64,000 bases of DNA from Paraburkholderia sediminicola (GCF_902859805.1 NZ_CADIKC010000011.1:124001-188000); one strand, 5' to 3'; positions 9,234 to 19,309 are shown, numbered from the stretch's first letter. Made by a program: numbers and translations. The notes: generated by a model not told the origin, from the letters alone.

Positions 9234-12010
9234 GCTCCCCCGTGTTTCTGGATCAGCGACTCGATGTCGCCGTCAGATAACGACTCGCCCTTGAAGTCCG
9301 GATTTTTGGTCACATTCTTGCGCGCGTAGGAACGCACGTCAGGCCCGAGCTTGACTTGGACGGGGCCAGCCGGCACATTTTCCAGATGCATTTTTCCTTG
9401 CGCGTCCAATACGCCTTCTCGCGTAGTGTTGTCCGATAGCGTTGCGATGTACTTGGCGCCCTGAACCGGCTCATTGTCGTGATACAAATACTGCATCGCG
9501 GCCTCGTATTGGGACGTTGGAAGTAACGGCAGTGGGTAGTTAGTCTGAGCGGGACCGTCGAATGTATGCGGACTGCCTTTGATATCGACTGTGCCAGGTG
9601 CATGAATCTCGATGTTGCCGTCCTTGAGGCGGATATACGCGCCGCCCGACGTAAGGAGAATTTCCTGGTCGGCCGCAGCTTCGATTTTTTCCGTTGCAGA
9701 CAGCACTCTCAAGGTCTTCTGAGCCGTGAATTCGACGCCGTCGGAGTGTGCCTGAATCTCAACCTTGCCCTTCGCCGCGAAGAGTTTCATGCCCGCGTTC
9801 TGCACGAACAGACTGATCTTCTCCGACACACTCGCAATTAGCGATTTGCCGGTCGCGATGTGCGTGCTCTGACCACTAACCAGATTGACGTGCTGATCCG
9901 TCGCGACGTGTGCGGACTTTTGCGTTGACACCGCGATACCCGCAGGGGTCGCGAACAGCATGATCGGTTCCTTGAACACGTTCGCGTTGCCTGTCCCACC
10001 ACCGGCTGTGTTACCACCACTGCTTGCGGCGCCTGAGACACTGTTCTGCGTAGCGTCAGCGAAGGTTTTTAGCGAGTCGTGGCCGTCCTTCAAGCTTTCC
10101 GCCTGGTGCGTTTCGCTGGCTTGCGAAAGCGCTTCGATGACGCTTTCCGAATTCACCAACTGGCTTCTGGCCTCACGGACTTCGAGCGGTTGGCTCGACG
10201 CGCCGGTTGCTGGATGCGTCGATACGTACAGGCCTTGCGCAGCCCGGACCGCGCCATACGCATCCGACTTCAGATCGAAGCCACTCCCCAGATACTCGCC
10301 GCGCGAGTTACCCGTCTGCGCAATCAGATAGCCGAGATGCAGCTGCGCATTCGTGCTCGTGCTGTAAAGCTGCACGCGGTTCTGCCCCGTCGCATCGTCC
10401 ATCACCATCTGGTTGTAGCCGCTGCCTTGATACTCCTTCGACTTGTAACCCGACAGAATTCCGTTCGAATTCCAGTCCGGCGTCTTCGCGCCGTTATAGG
10501 CACGTCCGGTGACGATCGGTTTGTCGCAGTCGCCATCGAGGAAAGATACGATCACCTCCTCGCCGATACGAGGCACATGCACTGCGCCATAACTACCACC
10601 GGTATCTGACTGGGCCACGCGCATCCAGCACGACGCGTTCTCATCTCCGTCATTGAGACGATCCCAATGCATGTGGACCTTGATGCGATTCAGCTCGTCC
10701 GTAAAGACTTCTGCATTCGCCGGGCCGACCACGATGGCCGTCTGCATGTGCATCTTCGGCTTGCTGTGCTCGAGCGGGCTGCGGAACGGGATGGCTTTGC
10801 GCTGTGCTTCAACGGTTGCCATGAAGAAGCCTTCACTACCGTCGGCTGCCTTGACGACCAGTGTCTGGTCCGAGCCGTGTGCGGCGCGAGCTGCGGCGAT
10901 AGGTCCGTTCAGGCTATGCGGGAAGTCCGTCGTGCCGCTTGAAACCGGCAGGTTATTCTCGATCACCCACTCAACGCTGATAACGGCAAACTGCCGCTCC
11001 TGCTCGCTACCGGTGCTGTGACCTGGGTGGTCTACAAGTTCGAACCAGCGGCCCGTATCGATCCTGCGTACCGCGCCCACACCGTGGAAGCGCTTCGCGC
11101 GCGACTCCCACTCCTCCATCCGAATCTTTGACAGCTGATCGCCACGGTCCTGCTGACCGTACGTATAGGCGCCCGTGTATTCGTACACCTCGGCCTGCTG
11201 CGGCAGGTTGCCCTGGGTGCCCAGCGTGGGGACCGTCGTGCCCTTCGGGTTCGCCCCCGAAGACGCCGACTTGTAGTCGAACGTTCGCGTGGTGAGCGTC
11301 GTGCTCTGCAGCGTGCGCGTACCGCTCCACTGGACGAAGGCATCGGTCTCGCTGTTCGTGCCTGAGCGGTAGAAATCCACCGTCTGCGGCGACAGCGGCT
11401 GCAGGCTGCCGATGTCATCGGTGATCACTAGTGTGTGCGATTTGCCGTCAGTGGCCTGCTCGAAATAGCCGAACAGCCCTTCAGTTTCCATCAAGCGCTG
11501 ACAGAAATTCCAGTCGTCTTCGTACTGGACGCAGAACGAGCGCTGCGGCAACGTATTGCGCAAGGCGAAGCGGAATGCGCCCTGCGCCTGCGGATGCATA
11601 TTGAATACATCGGTGAGAATTTCATCAGCCGGTTTATCCTGCCAGATACGTGCATCTTTTCTGAAGTGCAGAAAATGCATCCACGACACAAAGCCGATCT
11701 GATAACTGGTTATCGCGCTGTCCGAGCCCAACCGGCGCGCGGTGTGGACATAACCGTGGTGCGGGGCGTAGGACTGGTCGGTTTGCTGCATCCACAGCGT
11801 CACCGGCCGGGCAATCAGCGTTTTGAGTTCGATACCGTCGTTGGTTGAAACGGTGTCGAGCGTGAATTCGTAATCTCGCCCGAGCCGCGACTGGCCCACC
11901 AGTCTTTGCGGCAGAAGGACATTAGCGCCCAATGGCGTGTCCAGTTTAAGCAGACGGTCGCTTTGTGCCAGCCCCCCCTTGATTGCCGCGATAATGTCCT
12001 GCGCACCCAT
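9230..12010 (-). CDS. vgrG: T6SS spike protein VgrG (copy 2), 926 aa
   Basis: It has the same domain order as the other two copies: gp27-like base, gp5 OB fold (VPRIGEEVIVSFLDGDCD), GYKSKEYQG linker, DUF2345 spike. By eye it is near-identical to the vgrG at 2577-5258 over most of its length. The C-terminal extension after the spike (from about residue 815, YEAAMQYLYHDNEPVQGAKY) is different and looks transthyretin-like. It probably selects the toxin encoded by the next gene, with which it overlaps by 4 bp. It heads a five-gene run: vgrG, toxin, immunity, small gene, PAAR. Confidence 0.95.
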   Translation of the reverse strand: MGAQDIIAAIKGGLAQSDRLLKLDTPLGANVLLPQRLVGQSRLGRDYEFTLDTVSTNDGIELKTLIARPVTLWMQQTDQSYAPHHGYVHTARRLGSDSAITSYQIGFVSWMHFLHFRKDARIWQDKPADEILTDVFNMHPQAQGAFRFALRNTLPQRSFCVQYEDDWNFCQRLMETEGLFGYFEQATDGKSHTLVITDDIGSLQPLSPQTVDFYRSGTNSETDAFVQWSGTRTLQSTTLTTRTFDYKSASSGANPKGTTVPTLGTQGNLPQQAEVYEYTGAYTYGQQDRGDQLSKIRMEEWESRAKRFHGVGAVRRIDTGRWFELVDHPGHSTGSEQERQFAVISVEWVIENNLPVSSGTTDFPHSLNGPIAAARAAHGSDQTLVVKAADGSEGFFMATVEAQRKAIPFRSPLEHSKPKMHMQTAIVVGPANAEVFTDELNRIKVHMHWDRLNDGDENASCWMRVAQSDTGGSYGAVHVPRIGEEVIVSFLDGDCDKPIVTGRAYNGAKTPDWNSNGILSGYKSKEYQGSGYNQMVMDDATGQNRVQLYSTSTNAQLHLGYLIAQTGNSRGEYLGSGFDLKSDAYGAVRAAQGLYVSTHPATGASSQPLEVREARSQLVNSESVIEALSQASETHQAESLKDGHDSLKTFADATQNSVSGAASSGGNTAGGGTGNANVFKEPIMLFATPAGIAVSTQKSAHVATDQHVNLVSGQSTHIATGKSLIASVSEKISLFVQNAGMKLFAAKGKVEIQAHSDGVEFTAQKTLRVLSATEKIEAAADQEILLTSGGAYIRLKDGNIEIHAPGTVDIKGSPHTFDGPAQTNYPLPLLPTSQYEAAMQYLYHDNEPVQGAKYIATLSDNTTREGVLDAQGKMHLENVPAGPVQVKLGPDVRSYARKNVTKNPDFKGESLSDGDIESLIQKHGGA

Positions 12011-12117
12011 ACCGCCTCTTATTTATTCAATTTGCGCCCCCGCGCTATCGCGCGATAATACAAAAGATCAGACGTTTGCAGCAATCGCATATTCAAAAAC
12101 AAATGTTAAATCGGAAT
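12011..12117 (-). promoter_or_regulatory. Duplicated vgrG upstream block with palindromic operator candidate (copy 2)
   Basis: This is the second copy of the 107-bp block at 5259-5365, including the perfect palindrome TATCGCGCGATA (12046-12057) next to the same TTGCTG/TATTAT promoter-like pair on the - strand. The rest of the divergent intergenic region (12118-12366) is AT-richer and unrelated. It should carry the + strand vgrG promoter, but I see no copy of the palindrome there. Confidence 0.55.
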
Positions 12118-12366
12118 AAATTTCTGGATCCATGGGAAATGGTTTGATATCGGTACAAATGACATATTGGCCGAAAATAATTTGCTTGTGGCTATGCGAG
12201 GTGCCTGCAACGATGCTGCAACGTTGTCATGCTCGACGCATATTCAGAATGTGCTAGCAAAATCGTTCCCATCCTTACTCGATATAAGTTAGCTGGTTGA
12301 TTTTTCTGAAGCTTTGTAGAATCCCGCAGAGCGCGGCGGCACAATTGACAACAGAGACGAGGCGGT

Positions 12367-15069
12367 ATGGGAGCTCAGGACATAATTGGGGCAATGACTG
12401 GCGGACTCGTTCAGAGCGACCGTCTGCTGAAGCTTGATAGCCCGCTGGGCAACAATGTCCTGCTTCCGCAACGCGTTGTCGGTTATTCACGAATTGGCCG
12501 CCATTACGAATTCACAGCCGATGTTGTTTCCACTTCGGACACGATCGAGCTCAAAACTCTGATTGCCCAACCCGTTACGTTATGGATCCAGCAAAGCGAT
12601 AAGTCTTATCTGCCTCACCAAGGCTATGTCCACACCGCGCGGCGTCTGGGATCAGATAGCGGACTTACGAGTTATCAGATTGCCTTTGCGTCGTGGCTGC
12701 ATTTCCTGCGCTTTCGAAAAGATGCACGCATCTGGCAAGATAAATCTGCCGACGAAATACTGACCGATGTTTTCAACATGCACCCGCAGGCACAAGGGGC
12801 ATTTCGCTTCGCATTGAGCAAACCACTCCCCTCGCGATCGTTCTGCGTTCAATACGAAGATGACTGGAATTTTGCCCATCGGCTGATGGAAAACGAAGGG
12901 CTCTTTGGCTACTTCGAGCAGGCCAGCGACGGCAAGTCGCACACGCTTGTTGTGACAGACACTCTCGATACGCTCCAGCCACTTTCACCGCAAACTGTCG
13001 AGTTCTATCGAGCAGGTACCAACAGTGAAACCAATGCGCTGCTGCAGTGGTCAAGCACGCGCACATTGCAAAGTACGACGCTCACCACCCGCACCTTCGA
13101 TTACAAAGCCCCAGCTTCATCGGCCAATCCGAAGGGTACGAACATACCGACGTTGACTACGCAAGGGAACCTGCCGCAGCAAGCAGAAGTATATGAATAC
13201 ACCGGCGCCTACACCTACGGCGACCAGGACCGAGGCGATCAACTGTCGAAGATCCGCATGGAAGAATGGGAATCGCGAGCAAAGCGCTTTTCCGGTTCCG
13301 GCGGTGTGAGGCAGGCGGACGCCGGCCGCTGGTTCGAACTAGATAATCATCCTGCCCATGCTTCGGATAGCACCCAGAACCGGCAATTCGTTATTATCGA
13401 GGTCGCATGGTCTATTGAAAACAACCTGCCGGTGTCCAGCCAGGCCGCCGATTTCCCGCACAGCCTGAAAAGCGAACTGGCTAAGGTCCGCGCAAATCAT
13501 GCACCGCCAACACATGCACTGACGGTCACACACGTCGATGGCAGCGAAGGTTTCTTTCTCGTTGAAATCGAAGCGCAACGCAAGGTCGTGCCGTTTCGCA
13601 GCCCGCTTGAGCATCACAAACCAACGATGTACCTGCAGTCGGCCATTGTCGTTGGTCCGGCCAACGAAGAGGTGTACACCGACCAGCTCAACCGCATCAA
13701 AGTGCACTTTCATTGGGACCGTCTTAATGACGGCGACGAAAAAGCGTCGTGCTGGGTGCGGGTCGCCATGTCCGATACGGGGGGCGGATATGGCGGTGTC
13801 CACGTGCCACGAGTCGGTGAAGAGGTTCTGATCGATTGGGCAGGTGGCGATTGCGACAAGCCACTGGTAACAGGTCGCATCTATAACGGTGCGACGCAAC
13901 CGAATTGGCATTCCAACGGCATCCTATCGGGATACAAGTCGAAGGAATATCAAGGCAGCGGCTACAACCAGATGGTAATGGATGATGCGACGGGCCAGAG
14001 CCGTATGCAGTTGTACAGCAGCAGCACGAATGCGCATCTGCACCTGGGCTACCTCATCGCACAGACTGACAACACGCGCGGGGAATATCTGGGTAGCGGC
14101 TTCGACCTGAAGTCCGATGCGTATGGCGCAGTGCGTGCAGGCCAGGGTCTGTACGTCACGACCCACCCAGCAAGCAACCAGCCACTGGATGCGCGCGAGG
14201 CGAGTGGACAACTTGTCAATTCTGAAAGCGTGATGGAAGCGCTCTCTAGTACCAGCACCACGCACCAAGCGGAAAGCCTCAAGGACGGCTACGACTCACT
14301 GAAGTCATTCACCGATGCAACGAAGAACAGCGTTGCAGGTTCAGCGTCGGGCGGCAACACTGCGGGCGGCGGCACGGGCAATGCCAACGCATTCAAGGAG
14401 CCCGTCATGGTGTTTGCGAGTCCGTCCGGCGTTGCTCTGTCTACGCAGAAATCCGTTCACATCTCGAGTGACGCACAGACGAATTTCGTGAGCGGCCAGA
14501 GCACGCATATTGCGACGGGCAAATCGCTGATCGCCGGCGTCGCGGAGAAACTCAGTCTATTCGCTCAGAACGCGGGGATGAAACTCTTTGCGGCCAAGGG
14601 CAAGGTCGAGATGCAAGCGCACGCGGATAATATTGAACTAACAGCGCAGAAGACGATAAAGCTGCTGTCTGCAACGGAAAGAATTGAAGCGGCTGCGAAG
14701 CAGGAGCTTCTTCTAACATCGGCCGGTGCCTATATCCGCTTGAAAGGCGGCAACGTCGAGATTCATGCGCCCGGCAAGGTCGATATCAAAGGCGGTCAGC
14801 ATAGTTTCAGCGGGCCCGCGGAAATTCGGACAAATCTGGGTGCTTTCAAACAAACGGATGGACTGTATGACGAAGCATTGTCATTCAAAGATGAGCTCGG
14901 AAAGACTATGCCCAGCATGGATCACTTGCTGGAAATGCACACCGATCAACTGAAAACCGCCTCGAACCTGCAAGGCATGACCTCACGAGCGTTCAGCAAC
15001 ACGCCAGATTCGATCAAGGCATTTTTGCACATACCCAACATCAAGAGCGGTTCCGATCAATTCGATTGA
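12367..15069 (+). CDS. vgrG: T6SS spike protein VgrG (copy 3), 900 aa
   Basis: The third VgrG is more diverged than the other two but has the same architecture (gp27-like base, OB fold HVPRVGEEVLIDWAGGDCD, GYKSKEYQG linker, DUF2345 repeats). The variable tail after the spike (YDEALSFKDELGKTMPSMDH) is distantly like the tail of copy 1 and presumably binds the next gene's product. The start ATG follows a GAGGCGG ribosome-binding sequence. It is divergent from the vgrG ending this module's left neighbour and heads a three-gene operon with an 18-bp gap to the next gene. Confidence 0.95.
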   Translation: MGAQDIIGAMTGGLVQSDRLLKLDSPLGNNVLLPQRVVGYSRIGRHYEFTADVVSTSDTIELKTLIAQPVTLWIQQSDKSYLPHQGYVHTARRLGSDSGLTSYQIAFASWLHFLRFRKDARIWQDKSADEILTDVFNMHPQAQGAFRFALSKPLPSRSFCVQYEDDWNFAHRLMENEGLFGYFEQASDGKSHTLVVTDTLDTLQPLSPQTVEFYRAGTNSETNALLQWSSTRTLQSTTLTTRTFDYKAPASSANPKGTNIPTLTTQGNLPQQAEVYEYTGAYTYGDQDRGDQLSKIRMEEWESRAKRFSGSGGVRQADAGRWFELDNHPAHASDSTQNRQFVIIEVAWSIENNLPVSSQAADFPHSLKSELAKVRANHAPPTHALTVTHVDGSEGFFLVEIEAQRKVVPFRSPLEHHKPTMYLQSAIVVGPANEEVYTDQLNRIKVHFHWDRLNDGDEKASCWVRVAMSDTGGGYGGVHVPRVGEEVLIDWAGGDCDKPLVTGRIYNGATQPNWHSNGILSGYKSKEYQGSGYNQMVMDDATGQSRMQLYSSSTNAHLHLGYLIAQTDNTRGEYLGSGFDLKSDAYGAVRAGQGLYVTTHPASNQPLDAREASGQLVNSESVMEALSSTSTTHQAESLKDGYDSLKSFTDATKNSVAGSASGGNTAGGGTGNANAFKEPVMVFASPSGVALSTQKSVHISSDAQTNFVSGQSTHIATGKSLIAGVAEKLSLFAQNAGMKLFAAKGKVEMQAHADNIELTAQKTIKLLSATERIEAAAKQELLLTSAGAYIRLKGGNVEIHAPGKVDIKGGQHSFSGPAEIRTNLGAFKQTDGLYDEALSFKDELGKTMPSMDHLLEMHTDQLKTASNLQGMTSRAFSNTPDSIKAFLHIPNIKSGSDQFD

Positions 15070-15087
15070 CGTGTGTAGGAGAGGGAT

Positions 15088-16257
15088 GTGGCAGGCGATT
15101 CGTTAATCAATAGTGACGAAGGCACGGTTTATCTGAAGGGCCGCATGTTAGGCGAAGGCGTGCTTAACCAGACGCCTGATTCCTGCAAGGATTGCACGGT
15201 GTCGTGCGAGGATCAGTGGTCGTCCACGCAGATGGAGAACATCGCACTGGAATCGAAAGACCAGATGTTCTTACAGGATCCGATACGGCGCGCCAAACGC
15301 ACTGCTGGAAATTATGCGCAGCTGTTTTTGGGTGATGAGAGCACAGACAAAGCTGGGAGATTTTACTGGCCCGGGCTGGCTGCATTTGCAGCGAAAGAGG
15401 TAGTCGCCGGAATGGAACTGGCTTTGCAGTTCCTGTCCTGGGACAAGCCACAGGCGGCAATCGCTCAAGCACGTGCGTCGGCCGTGGTCACGTTCTACTA
15501 TCTCGCGAAAGGCAATCTTTGGGTGTTTCTGGAAGTGACAACGTGGCACTTGTTCTATAAGAAATACGGCAAGGAATTGTTTGAGCACTGCAAAGCTCGA
15601 CGCAATGTGGACACCTACGACGAGAAGGTAAAGCCTATCGTCAAGGCGCTACCGTGGGCGACCGGTCAGAATGATGGCCTCATTCACGCCTTGCGCAAGA
15701 AGGCCAACCCGATGATTGTGATCGGAGATGATCTGATCAAGGATGGCTCAGCGTTAGCGGAGATGAAGAACTGTCAGATTACTGGTCATCTTTCTACGGG
15801 ATTTGCCCAGTTAGAGCTCTATGAAGCATCATCCAGTAGCGATGAGAGAAAATCCTACGCCTATCGCGCAGCGTGGGCATTCTTGAACCACGAGCAAACG
15901 CTGCATCTGCAAGCGATGGTCTACGACCATCCCGAGTTTCGGTCGGCTATCGATATGAACGACTTCGGACGGCTACCAGTACTTCGTGCATTCTCTGGCG
16001 CGAAGGATCCCACGGTGTTTTTTAATGCTTCTGCAGAGATCACTCCGGAAATTTCTCATCAACAACTTAAGCCATATGGTCTGTCAGAGGATGACATCAA
16101 AGTAAAAATGGATGAGGGCAAGCTTTATCTAACGCAAGATCGCATGCTTTATGTCCAGAAGATACTTGATAAATACCATTTCTTAATGACACGTGACCGA
16201 TACCGCGAGTATATGATTGGACAGATTTCCACAATCGCAGGTTGGAAAGATGCGTAG
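15088..16257 (+). CDS. DUF2515-like putative T6SS cargo protein, 389 aa
   Basis: The gene starts at GTG behind a strong AGGAGAGG ribosome-binding sequence 18 bp after vgrG. The motif FYWPGLAAFAAKEVVAGME and the NLWVFLEVTTWHLFY stretch recall DUF2515-family proteins found near vgrG and Rhs genes; this is a recalled association. Two short hydrophobic helices (about 90-115 and 145-160) could be membrane-active. A CxxC-like pair (CKDCTVSC, residues about 32-39) sits near the N-terminus. Its position between vgrG and a membrane-anchored immunity candidate suggests a toxin acting in the periplasm or on membranes. The activity is unknown. Confidence 0.6.
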   Translation: MAGDSLINSDEGTVYLKGRMLGEGVLNQTPDSCKDCTVSCEDQWSSTQMENIALESKDQMFLQDPIRRAKRTAGNYAQLFLGDESTDKAGRFYWPGLAAFAAKEVVAGMELALQFLSWDKPQAAIAQARASAVVTFYYLAKGNLWVFLEVTTWHLFYKKYGKELFEHCKARRNVDTYDEKVKPIVKALPWATGQNDGLIHALRKKANPMIVIGDDLIKDGSALAEMKNCQITGHLSTGFAQLELYEASSSSDERKSYAYRAAWAFLNHEQTLHLQAMVYDHPEFRSAIDMNDFGRLPVLRAFSGAKDPTVFFNASAEITPEISHQQLKPYGLSEDDIKVKMDEGKLYLTQDRMLYVQKILDKYHFLMTRDRYREYMIGQISTIAGWKDA

Positions 16258-17203
16258 GCGATCCATCGTCGCAGTCGTGAGCATAGTTATTGCCGCTTTC
16301 GTGGCGGCCGGTTTGGGTTGGAGCGCAGTCAGCGCTCCACAGGTACAACAGGGAAAAGAGCAAATGCAACCGAATTTGGTGTTTGGTCTTGGCGATGATA
16401 GCGATCAAATAATGCGCGAGGCCAAGGTGCCGATCAAGAAATCGCATATCGCGACGGCCTTGATGTACGACGCGAGTAGGATCGCGACGGGTGTGGAACC
16501 CGTGTTCCAACTCAGAGACCCAAAGCACGGTGTCGTCTTCCCGCAAACCACCGACGTCGAGTTCATGTCGGATACCGAGGAAGGCGGGAAAATACGAACC
16601 ATCCATTTGAGATTCAAGGTGCCGACTTCGCCGAAGGACGTGCATGATACAGCGGCGTTCGATACCTATGACGAAGCAACGTACCGCTACGTGATGGATG
16701 TCATCGCGCGCGTCAATGCCGCCGGATGGAAACGGTACATTCCACTTTCAACGCCAAGATTGGAGGGTTTGGATACGTACGTCTTCGAACCCGCAGGATA
16801 TGGCGGTCGGACGTTCGTATCGCCATCGTCCATAGTGTATGGAGATCCGAATTACAAATTGACATTGGATCAATGGAAGCATTTATCTCGAGGAAATAGC
16901 GTTACCTGGCGGTGGTATTCGGATGGGGCGTTTATCGACTTAACGTACGCCAAGGACCATCGCTCGCCTGAGCTACCAATCGTGTTGGGTGATCAACTTG
17001 ATGCGGAGATTCAATCCGAGGCGTCGTGGCTGGATCTGTATGGCGCTACCTACGAGGCTGGACGCGCCAAGTATCAAAGCCTGGTTCCTAAGTTTATGCG
17101 GGAGCGCACGGAAGCAGAGGCGAAGGCACGGGCGCAGGGCGCGCGCGTCTTAACTGATTGGAAAGACCCCAGCATCGCTGGAGTAACGCCGCCGAATGAT
17201 TGA
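16250..17203 (+). CDS. Putative membrane-anchored T6SS immunity protein, 317 aa
   Basis: The ATG at 16250 overlaps the previous stop by 8 bp, so the genes are translationally coupled. The N-terminus MRRRSIVAVVSIVIAAFVAAG is a basic head plus a single hydrophobic segment, that is, a signal anchor or uncleaved signal peptide placing the rest in the periplasm. The body is soluble and Tyr/Trp-rich, resembling the Tli4-type immunity proteins paired with periplasm-acting lipase or membrane toxins, although I cannot assign the family firmly. It is the natural immunity partner of the upstream cargo gene. Confidence 0.6.
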   Translation: MRRRSIVAVVSIVIAAFVAAGLGWSAVSAPQVQQGKEQMQPNLVFGLGDDSDQIMREAKVPIKKSHIATALMYDASRIATGVEPVFQLRDPKHGVVFPQTTDVEFMSDTEEGGKIRTIHLRFKVPTSPKDVHDTAAFDTYDEATYRYVMDVIARVNAAGWKRYIPLSTPRLEGLDTYVFEPAGYGGRTFVSPSSIVYGDPNYKLTLDQWKHLSRGNSVTWRWYSDGAFIDLTYAKDHRSPELPIVLGDQLDAEIQSEASWLDLYGATYEAGRAKYQSLVPKFMRERTEAEAKARAQGARVLTDWKDPSIAGVTPPND

Positions 17204-17223
17204 AGGTGAATGATATAGCAATG

Positions 17224-17427
17224 CTATGTATCTTCGGGTAGACGACGTGCCGCTATGCGCCATTGCGATAACCGAATCGTCGGCGATTCGGAAGAGGGAC
17301 GTAGTTTCCAGATGGGCATTGCAGTCTCCTGGACGTGGAACGTCAGACCCTTCAGTTCTTCGTGTAGACCCGGAAATACCATATGCAAACCGACCGCGTA
17401 TTGACCGGCGCATGCATCACAGGTCAA
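17224..17427 (-). CDS. Possible small protein downstream of tniQ, 67 aa
   Basis: The ORF begins 34 bp after the tniQ stop on the same strand. It has a CDAC motif at residues 3-6 and a composition (LHMVFPGLHEELKGLTFHV) less Arg/Pro/Ser-rich than typical antisense shadows in this genome. No ribosome-binding sequence is visible. It could be a real small gene or a fragment left at the transposon edge. Confidence 0.3.
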   Translation of the reverse strand: MTCDACAGQYAVGLHMVFPGLHEELKGLTFHVQETAMPIWKLRPSSESPTIRLSQWRIAARRLPEDT

Positions 17428-17461
17428 TACACGGAGGTGGTTCGACGCAACGCTCTCCCTT

Positions 17462-19309
17462 TCATGGCGTCAACGATGCGGGGATAAAGAGGTCGTGCCC
17501 GGCTCTCGCACCGATAACCGCCAACCGGCCGAGCTCGGCAATGCGTATCAGCGCGCCCCGCGTGGCACCATCAGGAAGCTTTTTCGCGCCGACCAGTTCG
17601 ACGCCGTGCAACAAACGTGACAGTGCAGACGACCTCGTACCCATGGCATGCGCCAGGTCTGCCAGCGGAACATATGTTTGCCGGAACTCCAGCAACTGCT
17701 GCGGCAGCACGACGCGACAAGGCTGCCCACGTCGTTGAATCAGTTCCGATGCCAGCAGTCCTTCGTCCAACCAGTTCTGGATGGACTCCCATTTCCATCC
17801 AGTGGCTTTGGCCAACTGCTGAACCGACATGCCGGCCTCCAGCAGCGGCGTGCCAAAATACTGCGACACGTCCGTCCTCAGGAAGGACATTTCGCCCAGT
17901 GTCCGACCACATGCGACGGCGTTCACCTTGCCATTTGTGATGGCCTGCATCAGCGCCTCGATGGCCCGTCGGTCACCCATACGTCTGCTGGTCAGCTCCG
18001 CCCATGTGAGCGTCGAATCATCCGCCACCACAGCGCGCTGAACTGATCGCCGCACATGCTCATGTAGATCAAGGATGGATTGGCGCTCGACCGCACCACC
18101 CTTCATCAGGTCTTCGCGCCAGTGGACATCCGACTGGATTACACCAGCCGCTTTCATGCGTTCGAGCACAACGGGTGGAACGCCTGCGAGTTCGCAGGCA
18201 ACGATGTCGGAAATCCATCCGGCGCGTTGTCGCTGAATGCGCTCAACCTCAGCGCACGGAATTTCGAATAGGTGACCACGTGTTCCAGTGCGTCGGGCAC
18301 GGTGCTCACACTCGCCGGCCATAATGGAGTCGTGCAGACGTGACACGCTGACGCCGATGGCCCTTGCCGCATCCGGCGCGCGCATGTATCCGGTTGCATC
18401 CTCGGCCATTTCTTTGGCCGAATCCAGGCCCAGCACACAATCCGATTTCCGAGCTGCGACGTCGATGATGATCTGGAGCAAAGGGTCGAGCGTCGTGCCT
18501 TGGCAGAGCTTGCGCAGGCCGATGTACCAGTCGCCAAGCAACGTGTTCAGCGTGCGGGCATCCTTGCGACCTGCGGTAATGCGCTGCTCGACGTGGCTCC
18601 TGAAGCCCATTGGCCAGTCGGCCAGCAACGCTTCGAGCGGCGAGAGAAATTCGACCGCTTCGACGACTGATTTCGGCAATGCCGCGCTCCGCGGTAACCC
18701 GGGGCGCGTCGGGTCTACATACTGGCAGAGTGTGCGGATGACCTTCATCAGCACATTCATGTCCACGCCCTGTACAAGCGGCTTCACGTTGCCGGACTGA
18801 TACCCGTTACCTGCAATCAGCGTAGACAGCCACAGCTGTGCCCGTGTCGCGGTCACGCGCGGCAGGCTCGTCAGGTCATGACCACACGAGCACAATCCAA
18901 TATAGAGCCGTTCCGGCGACAGGTGTTTCCCGCAGGCGTCGCACTGATCGACCAGCAGGATTCGATGCTGCGGGCATGTCGTGACATAGGCGTGTTCCCA
19001 GCAATGTCGCAGGTAAGGCGAATCAGTCAGGCACGCAGGACAAACGGCGTCAGTTTGCGCACGGTGCAGGCGTCCCCAATCCCGACATTGGGTTTCCTGC
19101 TGTCGGGCAAATTCGGTCCACGCCGGTTCCAGGCCCAGGTTACGGGCTACATCGTCCGTGCGTGTGAGCAGGGCTCGGCGGTTACGCTCGACACCCGCGA
19201 TACTCGCGAGGTCGCGCCAGCTGAAAAGCGCATTGCCTGCGGCAAGGCGTCGGTAGTACCCCATCCCGGACTCGTCGTCCTTGGGCGCGTGAGTGAGAAC
19301 GAGGCTCAT
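17462..19309 (-). CDS. tniQ: TniQ/TnsD-type target-selection protein, 615 aa
   Basis: TniQ/TnsD proteins choose the insertion site of Tn7-like and Tn5053-like transposons. The N-terminal TniQ domain has the zinc-binding pattern (CPACLTDSPYLRHCWEH, then CPQH, then CDACGKHL and CSCGHDL). The long C-terminal part contains several HTH-like segments (for example MSVQQLAKATGWKWESIQNW), as expected for a TnsD-like protein that reads a specific DNA target. At 615 aa it is longer than short TniQ proteins (about 400 aa) and nearer TnsD. Its start overlaps the tniB stop by 4 bp. Confidence 0.85.
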   Translation of the reverse strand: MSLVLTHAPKDDESGMGYYRRLAAGNALFSWRDLASIAGVERNRRALLTRTDDVARNLGLEPAWTEFARQQETQCRDWGRLHRAQTDAVCPACLTDSPYLRHCWEHAYVTTCPQHRILLVDQCDACGKHLSPERLYIGLCSCGHDLTSLPRVTATRAQLWLSTLIAGNGYQSGNVKPLVQGVDMNVLMKVIRTLCQYVDPTRPGLPRSAALPKSVVEAVEFLSPLEALLADWPMGFRSHVEQRITAGRKDARTLNTLLGDWYIGLRKLCQGTTLDPLLQIIIDVAARKSDCVLGLDSAKEMAEDATGYMRAPDAARAIGVSVSRLHDSIMAGECEHRARRTGTRGHLFEIPCAEVERIQRQRAGWISDIVACELAGVPPVVLERMKAAGVIQSDVHWREDLMKGGAVERQSILDLHEHVRRSVQRAVVADDSTLTWAELTSRRMGDRRAIEALMQAITNGKVNAVACGRTLGEMSFLRTDVSQYFGTPLLEAGMSVQQLAKATGWKWESIQNWLDEGLLASELIQRRGQPCRVVLPQQLLEFRQTYVPLADLAHAMGTRSSALSRLLHGVELVGAKKLPDGATRGALIRIAELGRLAVIGARAGHDLFIPASLTP

